Of a stretch of 64,000 nucleotides of DNA, positions 1 to 8,736 are shown piece after piece. Location: NCBI GenBank assembly GCA_944323045.1, contig CALUQX010000007.1, forward strand, positions 28,269 through 92,268. The letters are read 5' to 3'. Position numbers and translations under genes: made by a program. Each line of letters opens with the position of its first letter. The first letter of the stretch is position 1. The notes under the pieces were generated by a model. It saw only the letters and a list, made by a program, of their open reading frames with translations. It did not search any database and was not told the origin of the DNA. The stretch comes from Candidatus Gastranaerophilales bacterium (GTDB lineage Bacteria > Cyanobacteriota > Vampirovibrionia > Gastranaerophilales > Gastranaerophilaceae).

Positions 1-212
1 GCATGGGCTGTCTTGCGTCAGAAATGGAGTCTGCCGCATTATTCATCGTTTCTAGCTTTTTAAAAGTAAAAACAGGCTCTGTATTCCTTACAGTTGCAAA
101 TCAGGAAAGAGAAAAAGCAGGGTTGGAAAATCCCGTTGTTCATGATACAGATAAAGCAATAAGAGTTGCGATAGAGGCTATAAAAATCCTAATAGATAAA
201 AACAAGGAGTAA
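1..212 (+). CDS. Nucleoside phosphorylase, C-terminal fragment (uridine phosphorylase-like)
   Basis: Only the last ~69 codons are inside the window; the gene begins upstream. The fragment carries the family signature SEMESAALF, in which the Met-Glu pair contacts the ribose of the nucleoside, followed by the usual C-terminal helix. PNP/UDP-family enzymes split nucleosides by phosphorolysis to a free base and ribose-1-phosphate for salvage in the cytoplasm. The wording around the motif is closer to uridine phosphorylase than to purine nucleoside phosphorylase, but substrate cannot be decided from this fragment. The next gene starts two bases after the stop, so they probably share an mRNA. Confidence 0.8.
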   Translation, partial: MGCLASEMESAALFIVSSFLKVKTGSVFLTVANQEREKAGLENPVVHDTDKAIRVAIEAIKILIDKNKE

Positions 213-214
213 TT

Positions 215-1690
215 ATGTTTAATAAAAAAATGCAATACGTCATAAAAACCTGTTCAAGTGAAAATGTTCAGGAACTTCAGAATCTGCTTAATGAAATGTC
301 CATGAATGGATGGGAATTATACAGCATGCACGAAGTTGAATCTGATGACGGATTTCAGTACAATTGTATTTTTATGATGGAAGCTCCTGATTATGAACAT
401 AGCAGCAATTCTGATATCGTAAACATTTCTTCCTTTAAAAGCCAGATGGAAAAAATGCTTTCGCCAAAACTAACGCCATATGAACAGTGCCTTGAAATTC
501 AAAGTAAAATAAGAGAACAAAAAAACAAAATTGCACGTATAAAGCAGGATTTGGAAGGCGAAGCCCCTGCGTCCGCAGGAAGAAAAAAACTCAATGACAA
601 AATATCCGCTGGATTAAAAGAACTTGACGAACTCAAGGCAAAGCTGTCCCGCGCAACTTCTCCTGATGAAATGTATTCAAAATTACAGACTGAAAAACTG
701 GGGATTTATCTCAGTGAAGAACTTCTGGGCTATGTTGATCCTGAACAGGATATCAGCGAAGAAGAACTGGTTGCAGAAACTGTAAAATCAAGATTGAAAC
801 TCACAGAAGAACTCGGGTTTGTAATACCGAAAATTATTTTTCAGGATGATGAACAACTGAATCCTTATGAGTTTGCCATAAGAATACGCGGATTGGATGT
901 GTATAAGGCGCTTGTTTACCCTAACCACGTTATGTATTTTACGGATGATATTCATCTTGATAAAAAAGATAAAAATGTCATTAAAGATGTTGATTTTATC
1001 ACAGGTAAAGAAATTGTCTGGATAGATAAAAATCAGGCTAAAGATTTCTGGGAAACAGGGCTTTCCGGCAGTCAATATATTGCGCGCGCACTGGAATTTG
1101 CCGCTGTCAAATATGTGGATGACCTGCTTGATTACAATGAATTGGACAAATATATTGATGTAGTAAGCAAAAAGAATGCCTTCCTTGTTGAAAATCTAAT
1201 TCCTGATTACATTTCACTTTCAGATTTAAGATTTATTTTAACAAGCCTTATAACAGAAAGAATTTCTATCAAAGATATAACATTCATTTTCGAAAAAATG
1301 AATGATTATGCAGAAGACAATGTGCGCATAGATATTTTGAAAAAAATACGTCTGGCACTCTCTCGCCAGATATGCCGGAGTTTTGCGGATGAAAACGGTG
1401 TGATAAGCGCTATAGAAATATCTGAAGATTCTTTGGATGCATTGACTGCAGATGACTACATTGAAGGCGATGAAGTGGTAAGAATTGATGCAGATTTTGC
1501 AGAAGAACTGGCTGATAAAATAGCCAATGAAGCCCGCGAATACAATATGGAATTAATTAAATTGATAGTTCCGATTGATTATAGACAACTTGTATTCACT
1601 ATACTCAACAACTATCTGAATAATATTGTAGTGCTGGCGAGAGAAGAAATAAGCTGCAATTGTCAGGTAGAAATTTTATCAGAAGTCTAG
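215..1690 (+). CDS. Soluble protein with FlhA (FHIPEP) cytoplasmic domain and DUF4177-like N-terminus
   Basis: 491 residues with no membrane segment. Residues ~1-60 resemble the small DUF4177 fold (NGWELYSMHEVE). Residues ~75-150 are charged and probably coiled coil (KELDELKAKL). From ~155 to the end the sequence follows the C-terminal cytoplasmic domain of FlhA/FHIPEP export-gate proteins: the ELGFVIPKI segment, the VWI strand, the LVENLIPDYISLSDLRFIL helix, the ALSRQI helix, and the closing beta region REEISCNCQVEILSEV. True FlhA has about seven to eight transmembrane helices in front of this domain; here they are replaced. In flagella and type III secretion this domain docks chaperone-substrate complexes. 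No other export-apparatus gene is in the window. A good AAGGAG site precedes the ATG. The FlhA match is by eye from conserved segments. Confidence 0.7.
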   Translation: MFNKKMQYVIKTCSSENVQELQNLLNEMSMNGWELYSMHEVESDDGFQYNCIFMMEAPDYEHSSNSDIVNISSFKSQMEKMLSPKLTPYEQCLEIQSKIREQKNKIARIKQDLEGEAPASAGRKKLNDKISAGLKELDELKAKLSRATSPDEMYSKLQTEKLGIYLSEELLGYVDPEQDISEEELVAETVKSRLKLTEELGFVIPKIIFQDDEQLNPYEFAIRIRGLDVYKALVYPNHVMYFTDDIHLDKKDKNVIKDVDFITGKEIVWIDKNQAKDFWETGLSGSQYIARALEFAAVKYVDDLLDYNELDKYIDVVSKKNAFLVENLIPDYISLSDLRFILTSLITERISIKDITFIFEKMNDYAEDNVRIDILKKIRLALSRQICRSFADENGVISAIEISEDSLDALTADDYIEGDEVVRIDADFAEELADKIANEAREYNMELIKLIVPIDYRQLVFTILNNYLNNIVVLAREEISCNCQVEILSEV

Positions 1691-1723
1691 CAAAAAAATT
1701 TATGTTCGGGGTTTAAAAATAAT

Positions 1724-3688
1724 ATGAAATTGTATGGAATAAACAGCTATAATACCAGACAGAATCCTGTGTTCACAGAACGCCCGAAAGGTGAGAAAAT
1801 ACAGGAATTCAAAGATACATGTAACGAGGCATTTGATTATCTGGGAATTAAAAACAGGGCAATAATTTTACATGGCTCATGCTTTCCATCCTCCGGTCCT
1901 GACATCGGGCTAGGCTCTCCGTATTCAAATGATGCACAGGATTTGACCAAAGAATTCATGATATACGGATTCAATGCGATGCAGCTTGGACCAACCGGAG
2001 AAATTTCAAGTTTTGATATTTCTCCATATGCTTCAAAAGTTTTTGCTAAAAACCCGCTGTTTATTAACTTTAAAGAACTTACCAAACCTGAATATGCCTG
2101 TATTCTATCTAAAGAAACCTACGATAATATTACAGACCTGCATAAAGTAAAAGGTAAAAATTATAACTACTCAAACTTTTTAGAAGCTTTTGAAAATACT
2201 GACATCGCGCTAGAAGAAGCCTATACAACATTTAAAATCCGCCTTATGTCAAAAGACAGGAACGCAATAGCTTTGAACAGAGAATTCACCCAGTTTAAAG
2301 AAAAATCAAAAGATTGGCTGGTAAAAGACGGTATTTTTAAAATTCTATCCAAAATGAACGGAACAGATGATTTCAATGAATGGGAAAATCAACTGGATGC
2401 AAATTTAATCTCAAGACTGGAAAAGGGAGATAGAGTTGCTGTAAAACGCTACAACCAGATAGTTAACCGTTCTAAAGACAAAATCGAAAAAAACAGCTTT
2501 ACACAGTTTTTGATAGATAAACAAATAAAGGCAAATAAAGAATTTCGTAAAGCAAATAATTTTGTGTATATAAATGATTTGCTCGTAGGCTGTTCAAAAG
2601 CCGATGTGTGGGCAAACCGTGATGCATTCTTAGAAGATTATGAAATAGGCTGTGAATACGGCGGTAAAGACAATTGCCCGCAAGCATGGGCATTACCTGT
2701 GTTAAATCCGAAGAGATTGTTTAAACAGGATGGTTCTCTGGATATAGCCGGACAGTTTTTAAAGAAAAAATTGGAATCTGCACTGGAATACTGTGAAAAT
2801 GTCCGTATTGACCACGCAATGGGACTTGTAGACCCGTGGATTTATGAAAAAGACAGTGTTTATACATCCAACGGGGTTGTCCGCAGTATCAAAGGTAATT
2901 ATATGTCTAACCTGCCGCATATAGATCCAGAAGGCAACTACAGAAATATTTTAGACAGAATCGTTCTGCCTACACTGGCGGAAAGAGGCGTTAAACCTGA
3001 AGACGCTGTCTGGGAAGATTTAGGCAGTCAGACAGACGTATTTAAAGAAATATATTATAATAAATGCCATTTGCCGGGTATTACCCAGCTTGAATGGAAA
3101 CAAGGCGAAAAAGCCGGTCGTAATGATACTACAATTATAGGTTCACACGATTCTAATCCGGTACGTCTAATGGATCTTAATAGCTGGAATAAAGATTACC
3201 TTGCCGGATTCCTAAAACCAGACCCAGCCAAACGTCAGGAACACGATGAATTTTTACAGTCTATCAAAACTAATCCGACAGAACTGGTTAAGGCAAAATT
3301 TGTTGAGCTGTTTAGAAGCAGCAAAAATATCCAGATAAGCTTTGCTGACTTCTTCGGAATAGATAAACGCTATAATGTTCCTGGTGAAATGAACAAAACT
3401 AACTGGAAACTTCGCATAAATAATAACTATATAGATACATATTACAAAAATCTGTCAAGCGATAATCCAACAGTCCCTAACATACCTGAATTGCTTGCTG
3501 ATGCTGTACAGTCCAAGATTGACATGACAGTAGCAAAGAAAAATGACAGCAACCAGCAGGAAGCCGCTGAACTCAGAGAACAATTAAATGCGGAAAAACA
3601 ACCTTTAATTCAGCACCTTAAGGAACTGGCAGCATTTTTGAAGAAACCGGAACCAGAACAAGACAACAATCTGGATTTAGTTGCATAA
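1724..3688 (+). CDS. malQ: 4-alpha-glucanotransferase (GH77, amylomaltase)
   Basis: Transfers alpha-1,4-glucan segments between maltodextrins in the cytoplasm, in glycogen and maltose turnover. 654 residues. The GH77 landmarks are visible: SPYS near the N-terminus, ASKVFAKNPLFINF, the nucleophile region VRIDHAMG (Asp363), the acid/base region WEDLG (Glu431) and GSHDSNP (Asp476). The N-terminal part and the 150-residue stretch after NPLFIN are divergent from textbook MalQ, and the C-terminus ends in a Glu/Gln-rich tail. It follows the FlhA-domain gene by 33 bases on the same strand. A glycogen synthase lies at 28.8-30.3 kb, so glycogen metabolism is likely present. A debranching role is possible but less likely. 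Confidence 0.85.
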   Translation: MKLYGINSYNTRQNPVFTERPKGEKIQEFKDTCNEAFDYLGIKNRAIILHGSCFPSSGPDIGLGSPYSNDAQDLTKEFMIYGFNAMQLGPTGEISSFDISPYASKVFAKNPLFINFKELTKPEYACILSKETYDNITDLHKVKGKNYNYSNFLEAFENTDIALEEAYTTFKIRLMSKDRNAIALNREFTQFKEKSKDWLVKDGIFKILSKMNGTDDFNEWENQLDANLISRLEKGDRVAVKRYNQIVNRSKDKIEKNSFTQFLIDKQIKANKEFRKANNFVYINDLLVGCSKADVWANRDAFLEDYEIGCEYGGKDNCPQAWALPVLNPKRLFKQDGSLDIAGQFLKKKLESALEYCENVRIDHAMGLVDPWIYEKDSVYTSNGVVRSIKGNYMSNLPHIDPEGNYRNILDRIVLPTLAERGVKPEDAVWEDLGSQTDVFKEIYYNKCHLPGITQLEWKQGEKAGRNDTTIIGSHDSNPVRLMDLNSWNKDYLAGFLKPDPAKRQEHDEFLQSIKTNPTELVKAKFVELFRSSKNIQISFADFFGIDKRYNVPGEMNKTNWKLRINNNYIDTYYKNLSSDNPTVPNIPELLADAVQSKIDMTVAKKNDSNQQEAAELREQLNAEKQPLIQHLKELAAFLKKPEPEQDNNLDLVA

Positions 3689-3709
3689 ATCAGGTATTTA
3701 TACAAGCGG

Positions 3710-4144
3710 TCAATTAGTCAGATAATCAATCAGCGCTCTAATACCGAGTTTATAGCTGTCTATTCCAAAACCGCAAATCTGCCCTATACAAACCGGTGCA
3801 ATTAGTGATATATGCCTGAATTCTTCCCGTGCATGTATATTTGTCATGTGTATTTCAACAACTTTAGCATTAACAGCATTTATTGCATCTCTTATTGCTA
3901 CACTTGTATGAGTGTAAGCCCCAGCATTTAATACAATACCATCATAGTCATTGCGGCTTTTTTGAATCTTTTCAACAATCTCACCCTCAATATTACTCTG
4001 CCAGCAATCAAGCTCTATATTAAGCTTCCGCGCGAACTCTTTTAAGCTGGTTTCTAACTGTTCAAGTGTCACATGCCCGTATTTTTCAGGTTCTCGCAGC
4101 CCCAGCATGTTCATATTTACGCCATTTATAACAAGTATTTTCAT
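3710..4144 (-). CDS. aroQ: 3-dehydroquinate dehydratase, type II
   Basis: Third step of the shikimate pathway: anti-elimination of water from 3-dehydroquinate. 144 residues, the normal type II length. Motifs visible: ILVINGVNMNMLGLREPEKYG with the lid Arg and catalytic Tyr, QSNIEGEIVE, NAGAYTHTSVAIRDAI, and IHAREEFRH with the catalytic His. Small departures from consensus (GVN for GPN, NAG for NPG) spare the active-site residues. The start is preceded by GAGGTGAGGC. It converges on the glucanotransferase gene and is probably transcribed alone. Confidence 0.96.
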   Translation of the reverse strand: MKILVINGVNMNMLGLREPEKYGHVTLEQLETSLKEFARKLNIELDCWQSNIEGEIVEKIQKSRNDYDGIVLNAGAYTHTSVAIRDAINAVNAKVVEIHMTNIHAREEFRHISLIAPVCIGQICGFGIDSYKLGIRALIDYLTN

Positions 4145-4203
4145 GCCTCACCTCAAAACAATTATAATATAAAATCAAGGAATTGTAAATTTTTATTAAT
4201 TTT

Positions 4204-4320
4204 TTGACAGTAAATGTAACATTTTTTTCATGCTTGCTTTATCATGCATGTACAAACTATCCCCAAATCTCCTCCCAAGATTATTGTTCAAAGTCATACG
4301 AATCCGTATGACTTTTTTTT
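4204..4320 (+). ncRNA. Possible small RNA with rho-independent terminator
   Basis: No + strand coding sequence ends here, yet a clean intrinsic terminator lies at 4290-4320: AAAGTCATACG, loop AATC, CGTATGACTTT, then a T run. A TTGACA box stands at 4204-4209 and the palindromic-looking AAATGTAACATTT follows; a matching -10 is not obvious. The stretch before the terminator carries CTCCTCCC, able to pair with Shine-Dalgarno sequences as in several known small RNAs. Both neighbouring genes are on the minus strand. The terminator is firm; the RNA gene is inferred. Confidence 0.35.
4290..4320 (+). terminator. Rho-independent terminator
   Basis: Perfect 11-bp stem AAAGTCATACG / CGTATGACTTT with a four-base loop and a run of T. 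It would end a plus-strand transcript beginning in the preceding gene-free stretch. Confidence 0.75.
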
Positions 4321-4365
4321 ATGAACGAAAGGAAACAATATATACAAAAATAATAATAGTAATTA

Positions 4366-4617
4366 TTATTCGTAAGTGATTTTGGAAGATACTTCTGCAA
4401 CAATTCTTGCTATATCAGCCCCTCCAATTGCAACTTCAAGAATCAGAGGTGAATGTATTAAAACAGTTTCTCTATATTCCATAGTATCAACATCTATTAT
4501 ATTAAATTCAATAAAGTCCTCGCCGGCATAAATGAGTTTTCCGTACTCTCCCCCTGTCGCCCAGCGTATAAACATATATTGATTTTCATGTTCCTTTAAC
4601 TTTTCTAATAGTCTCAT
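4366..4617 (-). CDS. Conserved-looking small protein, unknown function
   Basis: 83 residues from the ATG at 4617 (a TTG lies one codon earlier). Alternating beta-strand pattern (KLIYAGEDFIEFNIIDVDTM, TVLIHSPLILEVAI) suggests a small beta-barrel of SH3/Sm type followed by a helix (DIARIVAEVSSKI). No cysteines or catalytic motif and no signal peptide. Single gene between aroQ and the next orphan gene, all on the minus strand. I do not recognise the family. Confidence 0.6.
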   Translation of the reverse strand: MRLLEKLKEHENQYMFIRWATGGEYGKLIYAGEDFIEFNIIDVDTMEYRETVLIHSPLILEVAIGGADIARIVAEVSSKITYE

Positions 4618-4731
4618 CAATTAATACCTACATCCTCTACAATAATATTTTATTCATTTTTTGCTTAAAGTCAACTTTTTAAAGAGTCTGACATCATATA
4701 TTGTTACAGCTTATTTCAAACGTGATAAATA

Positions 4732-5379
4732 CTAGATATTAAAGCTTTTTCGGGCACCTTCTTCGTGATAGAAACCGCCGCCGCATATGGTTTCAACAAC
4801 TTTAAGTACAAATTCACGCGGGGCATCAAGCTGATTTAGATAGAAATCCCTGTTCGTTAAATGACGGATTTTCATAACACAATTCTGGTTAGTTTCAGCC
4901 GGTACAAACAAAGAGGCAACTTCGTTATCCAGAAGTCTGACCATTTCTTCGTCATGGTCATTAACCCCCTTCATAAGTTCATTATAGCTGCCTTTAATCG
5001 CCATAATTCGACCGGAGAATATATGTTGACCGTTTTCCCTGTAAAGCGCCTGCGGCTGAAAATTACATCTGGTAGTAAAGCTCATTTTGTGCCATAAAAT
5101 GTTTATAATAACAATAGATTTTTGCGGGTCAGTGTCCACATAAATATTCTGTGTCGTAACACCGCGTGAAGAAAAAGCTTCTTTTAAAGTCTCAGCAACC
5201 GCCTGCAAATTGTCAATCATTCTCAAAAATATTTCATTTGTATTGACAGTCGCACGCTGGTAATCCAAAAACTGCTTGTACATATGAGCGGAAACAAGGC
5301 TTACCCTCTCCTGCAGCAAGGCTGATTTTCTCGCTGAAGTTTCAGAATTATCAAAGCTTTCGAAGTTATTATTTAACAA
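4732..5379 (-). CDS. Hypothetical protein, 215 residues
   Basis: The start is a TTG with an AAGGA site eight bases upstream; the first internal ATG is far inside. Helical N-terminal half (LLQERVSLVSAHMYKQFLDY, then a heptad-like stretch), a central beta-rich part (SIVIINILWHKM) and a helical C-terminus containing ETICGGGFYHEEGARKSF. Soluble, no signal peptide or membrane helix. Not recognised; the gene structure and ribosome binding site make it a credible gene. Confidence 0.55.
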   Translation of the reverse strand: MLNNNFESFDNSETSARKSALLQERVSLVSAHMYKQFLDYQRATVNTNEIFLRMIDNLQAVAETLKEAFSSRGVTTQNIYVDTDPQKSIVIINILWHKMSFTTRCNFQPQALYRENGQHIFSGRIMAIKGSYNELMKGVNDHDEEMVRLLDNEVASLFVPAETNQNCVMKIRHLTNRDFYLNQLDAPREFVLKVVETICGGGFYHEEGARKSFNI

Positions 5380-5539
5380 TTTAGGAATCCTTTTTTGTAT
5401 ACCATATTTTAATAATAAACATGAAATTATGTAAAGATTATAATCATATTTTTTACAAAATGGAATACAGGCAAAAGATGATTTTGTTAAAATAAACTAA
5501 CTAATGAGAATATAGCTTTAACCTGCTCTTTCCTCTGCA

Positions 5540-6505
5540 TTAAAAACGCAGAAGAACCTTTAAAACATCTTTTTCTTTATTTTTTTCAAAAGCTTCAATT
5601 GCATCATCAGCATTATATGTTGCGGATATCAGCGGAGAAAAATCTATACGTTCATTTTTCAAAAGACGTAATGCTGCTCCGAATTGTCCGCAGCGAGAGC
5701 CCAGTACTGTTATTTCATCAATAACAATCGGCGCGAGATTGAATTCTTTTGATGCTGCAACTGTGCTTTTTAAAACAAGTACACCACGCGGCTTAGTAAG
5801 CGCCAGTGCTGTTTCAAAACCGGAAATTGAACCGGTTGCTTCAACTACCACATCATACTTTTTCTCAATCGCAAAATCATTCAGTAAATAAGTTTGAACG
5901 CCTTGAGCTTTGGCAATATCCAGTTTGTTTTGATGTTTGCCGACAAGTATAACATCAATATTTTGAGCATTAAGCGTCAAAGCTGTTATAAGTCCTAGTT
6001 TGCCGTCTCCTAAAACGACAACTTTTTCAAACGGCTTGATATGGAGCTGCTCTGTAATTTCACAGGCGGCGGCAAGCGGTTCCACAAAAACAGCCTGTTC
6101 ATCAGTGACATTTTCAGGAACTTCAAAAAGCACTTCTAAAGGCATAGTCATATATTCAGCAAAACATCCGTCTTTTCTCCAAATACCGAGTGTGTGACGG
6201 TTTGGACAGTGACGATACAATTTTTCAGCACAATAAGGACAATCCGGCTCTTTACAGCCATAAGAAATTTCTGAAACAACACGTTTTCCAAGCAGTGATT
6301 GATCCTCATCATTAATCTCTTCAACAATACCAACAGCTTCATGCCCCAGAATGCCAACATAACCCATATACCCCTTTGTTATCTCGTAATCTGTGTTGCA
6401 TATCCCTGCCAGTGTTATTCTAATCAATGCTTCACCCTTTTTCGGGACTGGTTTCTGATAATCATTAACCAGTTTAAGTTGTTTATCAAATACTACTGCT
6501 TTCAT
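5540..6505 (-). CDS. Zinc-dependent alcohol dehydrogenase (MDR family)
   Basis: 321 residues of the medium-chain dehydrogenase/reductase family, NAD(P)-dependent oxidation of an alcohol or polyol. GroES-like domain with the catalytic-zinc region GICNTDYE and GHEAVGIVEEI; a four-cysteine structural-zinc loop (C-x4-C-x2-C-x7-C in GCKEPDCPYCAEKLYRHC); then a Rossmann domain with VVLGDGKLGLITA. Slightly shorter than the usual 340-350 residues. The four cysteines point to the threonine/sorbitol dehydrogenase-like branch, but substrate cannot be set. Apparently monocistronic, with a good GGAGAAA site before the ATG. Confidence 0.88.
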   Translation of the reverse strand: MKAVVFDKQLKLVNDYQKPVPKKGEALIRITLAGICNTDYEITKGYMGYVGILGHEAVGIVEEINDEDQSLLGKRVVSEISYGCKEPDCPYCAEKLYRHCPNRHTLGIWRKDGCFAEYMTMPLEVLFEVPENVTDEQAVFVEPLAAACEITEQLHIKPFEKVVVLGDGKLGLITALTLNAQNIDVILVGKHQNKLDIAKAQGVQTYLLNDFAIEKKYDVVVEATGSISGFETALALTKPRGVLVLKSTVAASKEFNLAPIVIDEITVLGSRCGQFGAALRLLKNERIDFSPLISATYNADDAIEAFEKNKEKDVLKVLLRF

Positions 6506-6893
6506 GCCATTTCTCCTTATTTACCCGACAATTGTAACATAAAAACAAAATCTCCTCCAAATAAAGGATTAAATACTAAAAGTTATAGTTTATCTTATTA
6601 ATATAAATCCAACTTGAAAACTAAATATTTTATCCGCATTTTGTAAAAAAAACTTATAAAAACTTTAAACGGGCATGCCCAAAACTTAACAGTTTTAAAC
6701 AGTATTACAAAATGTAACCAAAATTTAAGAAATATTAAATTAGGCTGAAATCATGATGCCTACATGGTTTCAGGGGTAAAATAAACGGGAGGAAAACTTA
6801 TAAATAAAAAAATAGTTGTCCACACATGACAGTTAATGTAAAATTAACATATACTTAGTTTTTAAGTGTTTCTTGTAGAGGGTAAGATGATTT
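6506..6893. other. Gene-free spacer
   Basis: 388 AT-rich bases between the alcohol dehydrogenase and the YggS-type gene, which diverge. It holds a perfect palindrome GGGCATGCCC (6671-6680) and, at ~6787, an orphan GGGAGG ribosome-binding-like sequence with no open frame behind it. I see no RNA gene or coding sequence. Confidence 0.5.
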
Positions 6894-7562
6894 ATGCAAG
6901 ACACAATTAAACAAAATCTTATACAAATACAAGAAGAAATCGCACCTTATAATCCGAATATTATTGCAGTGACGAAATACTTTGACGGAAATGCCATTAT
7001 TTCTGCATATAATGCAGGTATAAGAGACTTTGCAGAATCCAGAGCAGTTGAAGCCATTGAAAAAATCAATAGTCTGCCTGATGAAGTAAAACAAAATTCA
7101 CATTTTCACTTTATCGGACACCTTCAAACTAATAAAGTCAAAAAAGTCGTAGCACATTTTGATTTTATCCATTCTGTAGATTCGCTAAAACTCGCTCAAT
7201 GTATTTCAGAAGAAGCTGAAAAGATAAACAAAGTTCAAAACATATTCCTGCAGTTGAACAATGCAAATGAAGAACAGAAATTCGGTTTTTCAAAAGCAGA
7301 ACTGTTTGCGAACTTCGCAGATATCATAAGGCTTTCACATATAAAAGTCCTCGGGCTTATGAATATGGCGCCGATAAATGCAGAAGAAAAAGTTCTGGAA
7401 ACATTATTCAGCGATGTTCAAAGTACACAGGACACTTTGAACAAAGACTTCCACTGTAATATGCAAGAATTGTCCATGGGGATGAGTCAGGATTACAAAA
7501 TTGCAGCAAGATGCGGATCAACAATGCTAAGAATAGGCAGAAAATTATTCAACAAAATCTAA
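6894..7562 (+). CDS. YggS-family pyridoxal-phosphate homeostasis protein
   Basis: 222 residues, normal size for the PLPBP/YggS/YlmE family, a fold-type III PLP-binding barrel without known catalytic activity that buffers free PLP. The lysine motif is AVTKYF (consensus VSKT), followed by FAESRAVEAIEKI (consensus FGENYVQE), HFIGHLQTNKVK and FIHSVDS, and SMGMSQDY near the C-terminus with the phosphate-binding GSTMLRIGR. GAGGGT lies 10 bases before the ATG; an out-of-frame ATG seven bases earlier was not used. It is followed 49 bases later by sepF, the same order seen in many Cyanobacteria and Firmicutes. Confidence 0.93.
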   Translation: MQDTIKQNLIQIQEEIAPYNPNIIAVTKYFDGNAIISAYNAGIRDFAESRAVEAIEKINSLPDEVKQNSHFHFIGHLQTNKVKKVVAHFDFIHSVDSLKLAQCISEEAEKINKVQNIFLQLNNANEEQKFGFSKAELFANFADIIRLSHIKVLGLMNMAPINAEEKVLETLFSDVQSTQDTLNKDFHCNMQELSMGMSQDYKIAARCGSTMLRIGRKLFNKI

Positions 7563-7611
7563 GTAGTAACAGGTAAAATAAAGGTAAGATAATTAAACGG
7601 AGGAAATAACG

Positions 7612-8112
7612 GTGGCAGTAGTAACAGACAAAATTAAATCAGTAGTAGACTTTTTAGTAAAAGGATTTGAACCAAGAGAGACCATATTTGACGATATGGC
7701 ACAGGAAATTGAAGGCGATTATGAAGTTCAGGACAATCTGGCAATCGATCCTGCATATTCTTTTACACCTAAAATGGACAAAACAAACGATCTGAAAGTA
7801 ATTAATCATCCAAATTACAAAGGATATGAAGTAATGGTAATTGAACCGCGTTCATTCAAAGATGCTGCTACTATTGCACAACACCTTAAAGATAGAAAAA
7901 CAGTTGTTCTGAATCTGCATTTGCTTGATAAAGAACAATCACAAAGAACAATAGACTTTGTATGTGGAGCTGCCCACGCACTTAATGGCAACCCGCAAAA
8001 AGTCGGCGACTTAGTTTTTGTATTTACCCCGAGCAATGTAACTTTATCAGTAGACATTAACACAACAGAAAATAAATTTAATGACTCATTGTGGAGAGCA
8101 CCTCTGCAATAA
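7612..8112 (+). CDS. sepF: Cell division protein SepF
   Basis: 166 residues; FtsZ-binding protein that tethers and bundles Z-ring filaments at the membrane. A short N-terminal amphipathic stretch (DKIKSVVDFLVKGF) suits membrane binding; the linker runs to ~60; the DUF552 core begins around NHPNYKGYEVMVIEPRSF and contains LKDRKTVVLNLHLLD, QRTIDFVCGAAHALNG and FVFTPSNV. The start is GTG with AACGGAGG upstream. Adjacency to a YggS-type gene supports the assignment. A strong terminator follows. Confidence 0.95.
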   Translation: MAVVTDKIKSVVDFLVKGFEPRETIFDDMAQEIEGDYEVQDNLAIDPAYSFTPKMDKTNDLKVINHPNYKGYEVMVIEPRSFKDAATIAQHLKDRKTVVLNLHLLDKEQSQRTIDFVCGAAHALNGNPQKVGDLVFVFTPSNVTLSVDINTTENKFNDSLWRAPLQ

Positions 8113-8147
8113 GCCATGGGAATAGAGAAGAAGAGATAGTTAAATAC

Positions 8148-8176
8148 AAGAGGTGGAATTTTCACCTCTTTTTTTT
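8148..8176 (+). terminator. sepF terminator
   Basis: AAGAGGTG, seven-base loop, CACCTCTT, then six T. Sits 36 bases after the sepF stop. Confidence 0.85.
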
Positions 8177-8179
8177 AAG

Positions 8180-8640
8180 AATTTGCGTACAGACAAAGGT
8201 AGGCGTAACCTACTCTTACACTTTGGGTGACTGCTGAAGAAGTTATTCGTAGGGTGCCGTCGTTTCGACGCACCGGTTCTCTGTGAATTGTGAACGGTGA
8301 CCAGTGAACGGTTGTTACAAAAGTGATTAAGTGACTGGGTGATTAAGTGATTAAGCGGGTTACATGAATCAGGCAACGCCACCATGTCATCGCGCAGCGG
8401 ATTGCGAGCAGAGGGCGCAGGGCGCACACGGCGGCGTGGAGCCGGCGGAGCAGCCCGCAGACCCGTTTATTGCGAGCAACCAAGCAGTTGCGCGATCTCA
8501 GAAACAGAAGTTACTAAGGCACTGAGGCACTAAGTAGTTAATAAAAATAAGGCAACGCTTGAATCTTGCTTTGCCTCATTTTGAAATCCTCTTAATCACC
8601 TAATCACTTTAAAACAGAGATCGCGCAACCTGTGCGCGAT
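8180..8640. repeat. Composite repeat region downstream of variable prepilin A
   Basis: About 460 bases with no gene. Modules in order: GTGAAC-type short repeats (8281-8315); GTGATTAAG-type repeats (8322-8357); GC-rich block 8382-8501; GGCACTAAG repeats (8514-8535); a hairpin-bearing block 8526-8608 ending in TAATCACC repeats. Block 8414-8501 recurs inverted at 63913-64000 with about two mismatches, and 8526-8608 recurs in direct orientation at 63808-63890. The GC-rich block contrasts sharply with its AT-rich neighbours. Open frames crossing it are low-complexity and rejected. Confidence 0.8.
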
Positions 8641-8647
8641 GACATGT

Positions 8648-8687
8648 AAAAAAATCAGGCAACATGGGATATCCACATTGCCTGATT
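8648..8687 (-). terminator. Terminator of variable prepilin A
   Basis: Read on the minus strand: AATCAGGCAA stem with TTGCCTGATT followed by a run of T. The same element, in gene orientation, ends prepilin B at 63535-63574. Confidence 0.8.
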
Positions 8688-8736
8688 AATTGTAAATACT
8701 TTACTCACGTTACTCACTGCACTCACGTTACCCACT

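Noticed and set aside
8140..8427. 95-codon minus-strand frame after sepF
   Set aside because: Made of short GTGAAC/GTGATTAAG repeats plus the sepF terminator.
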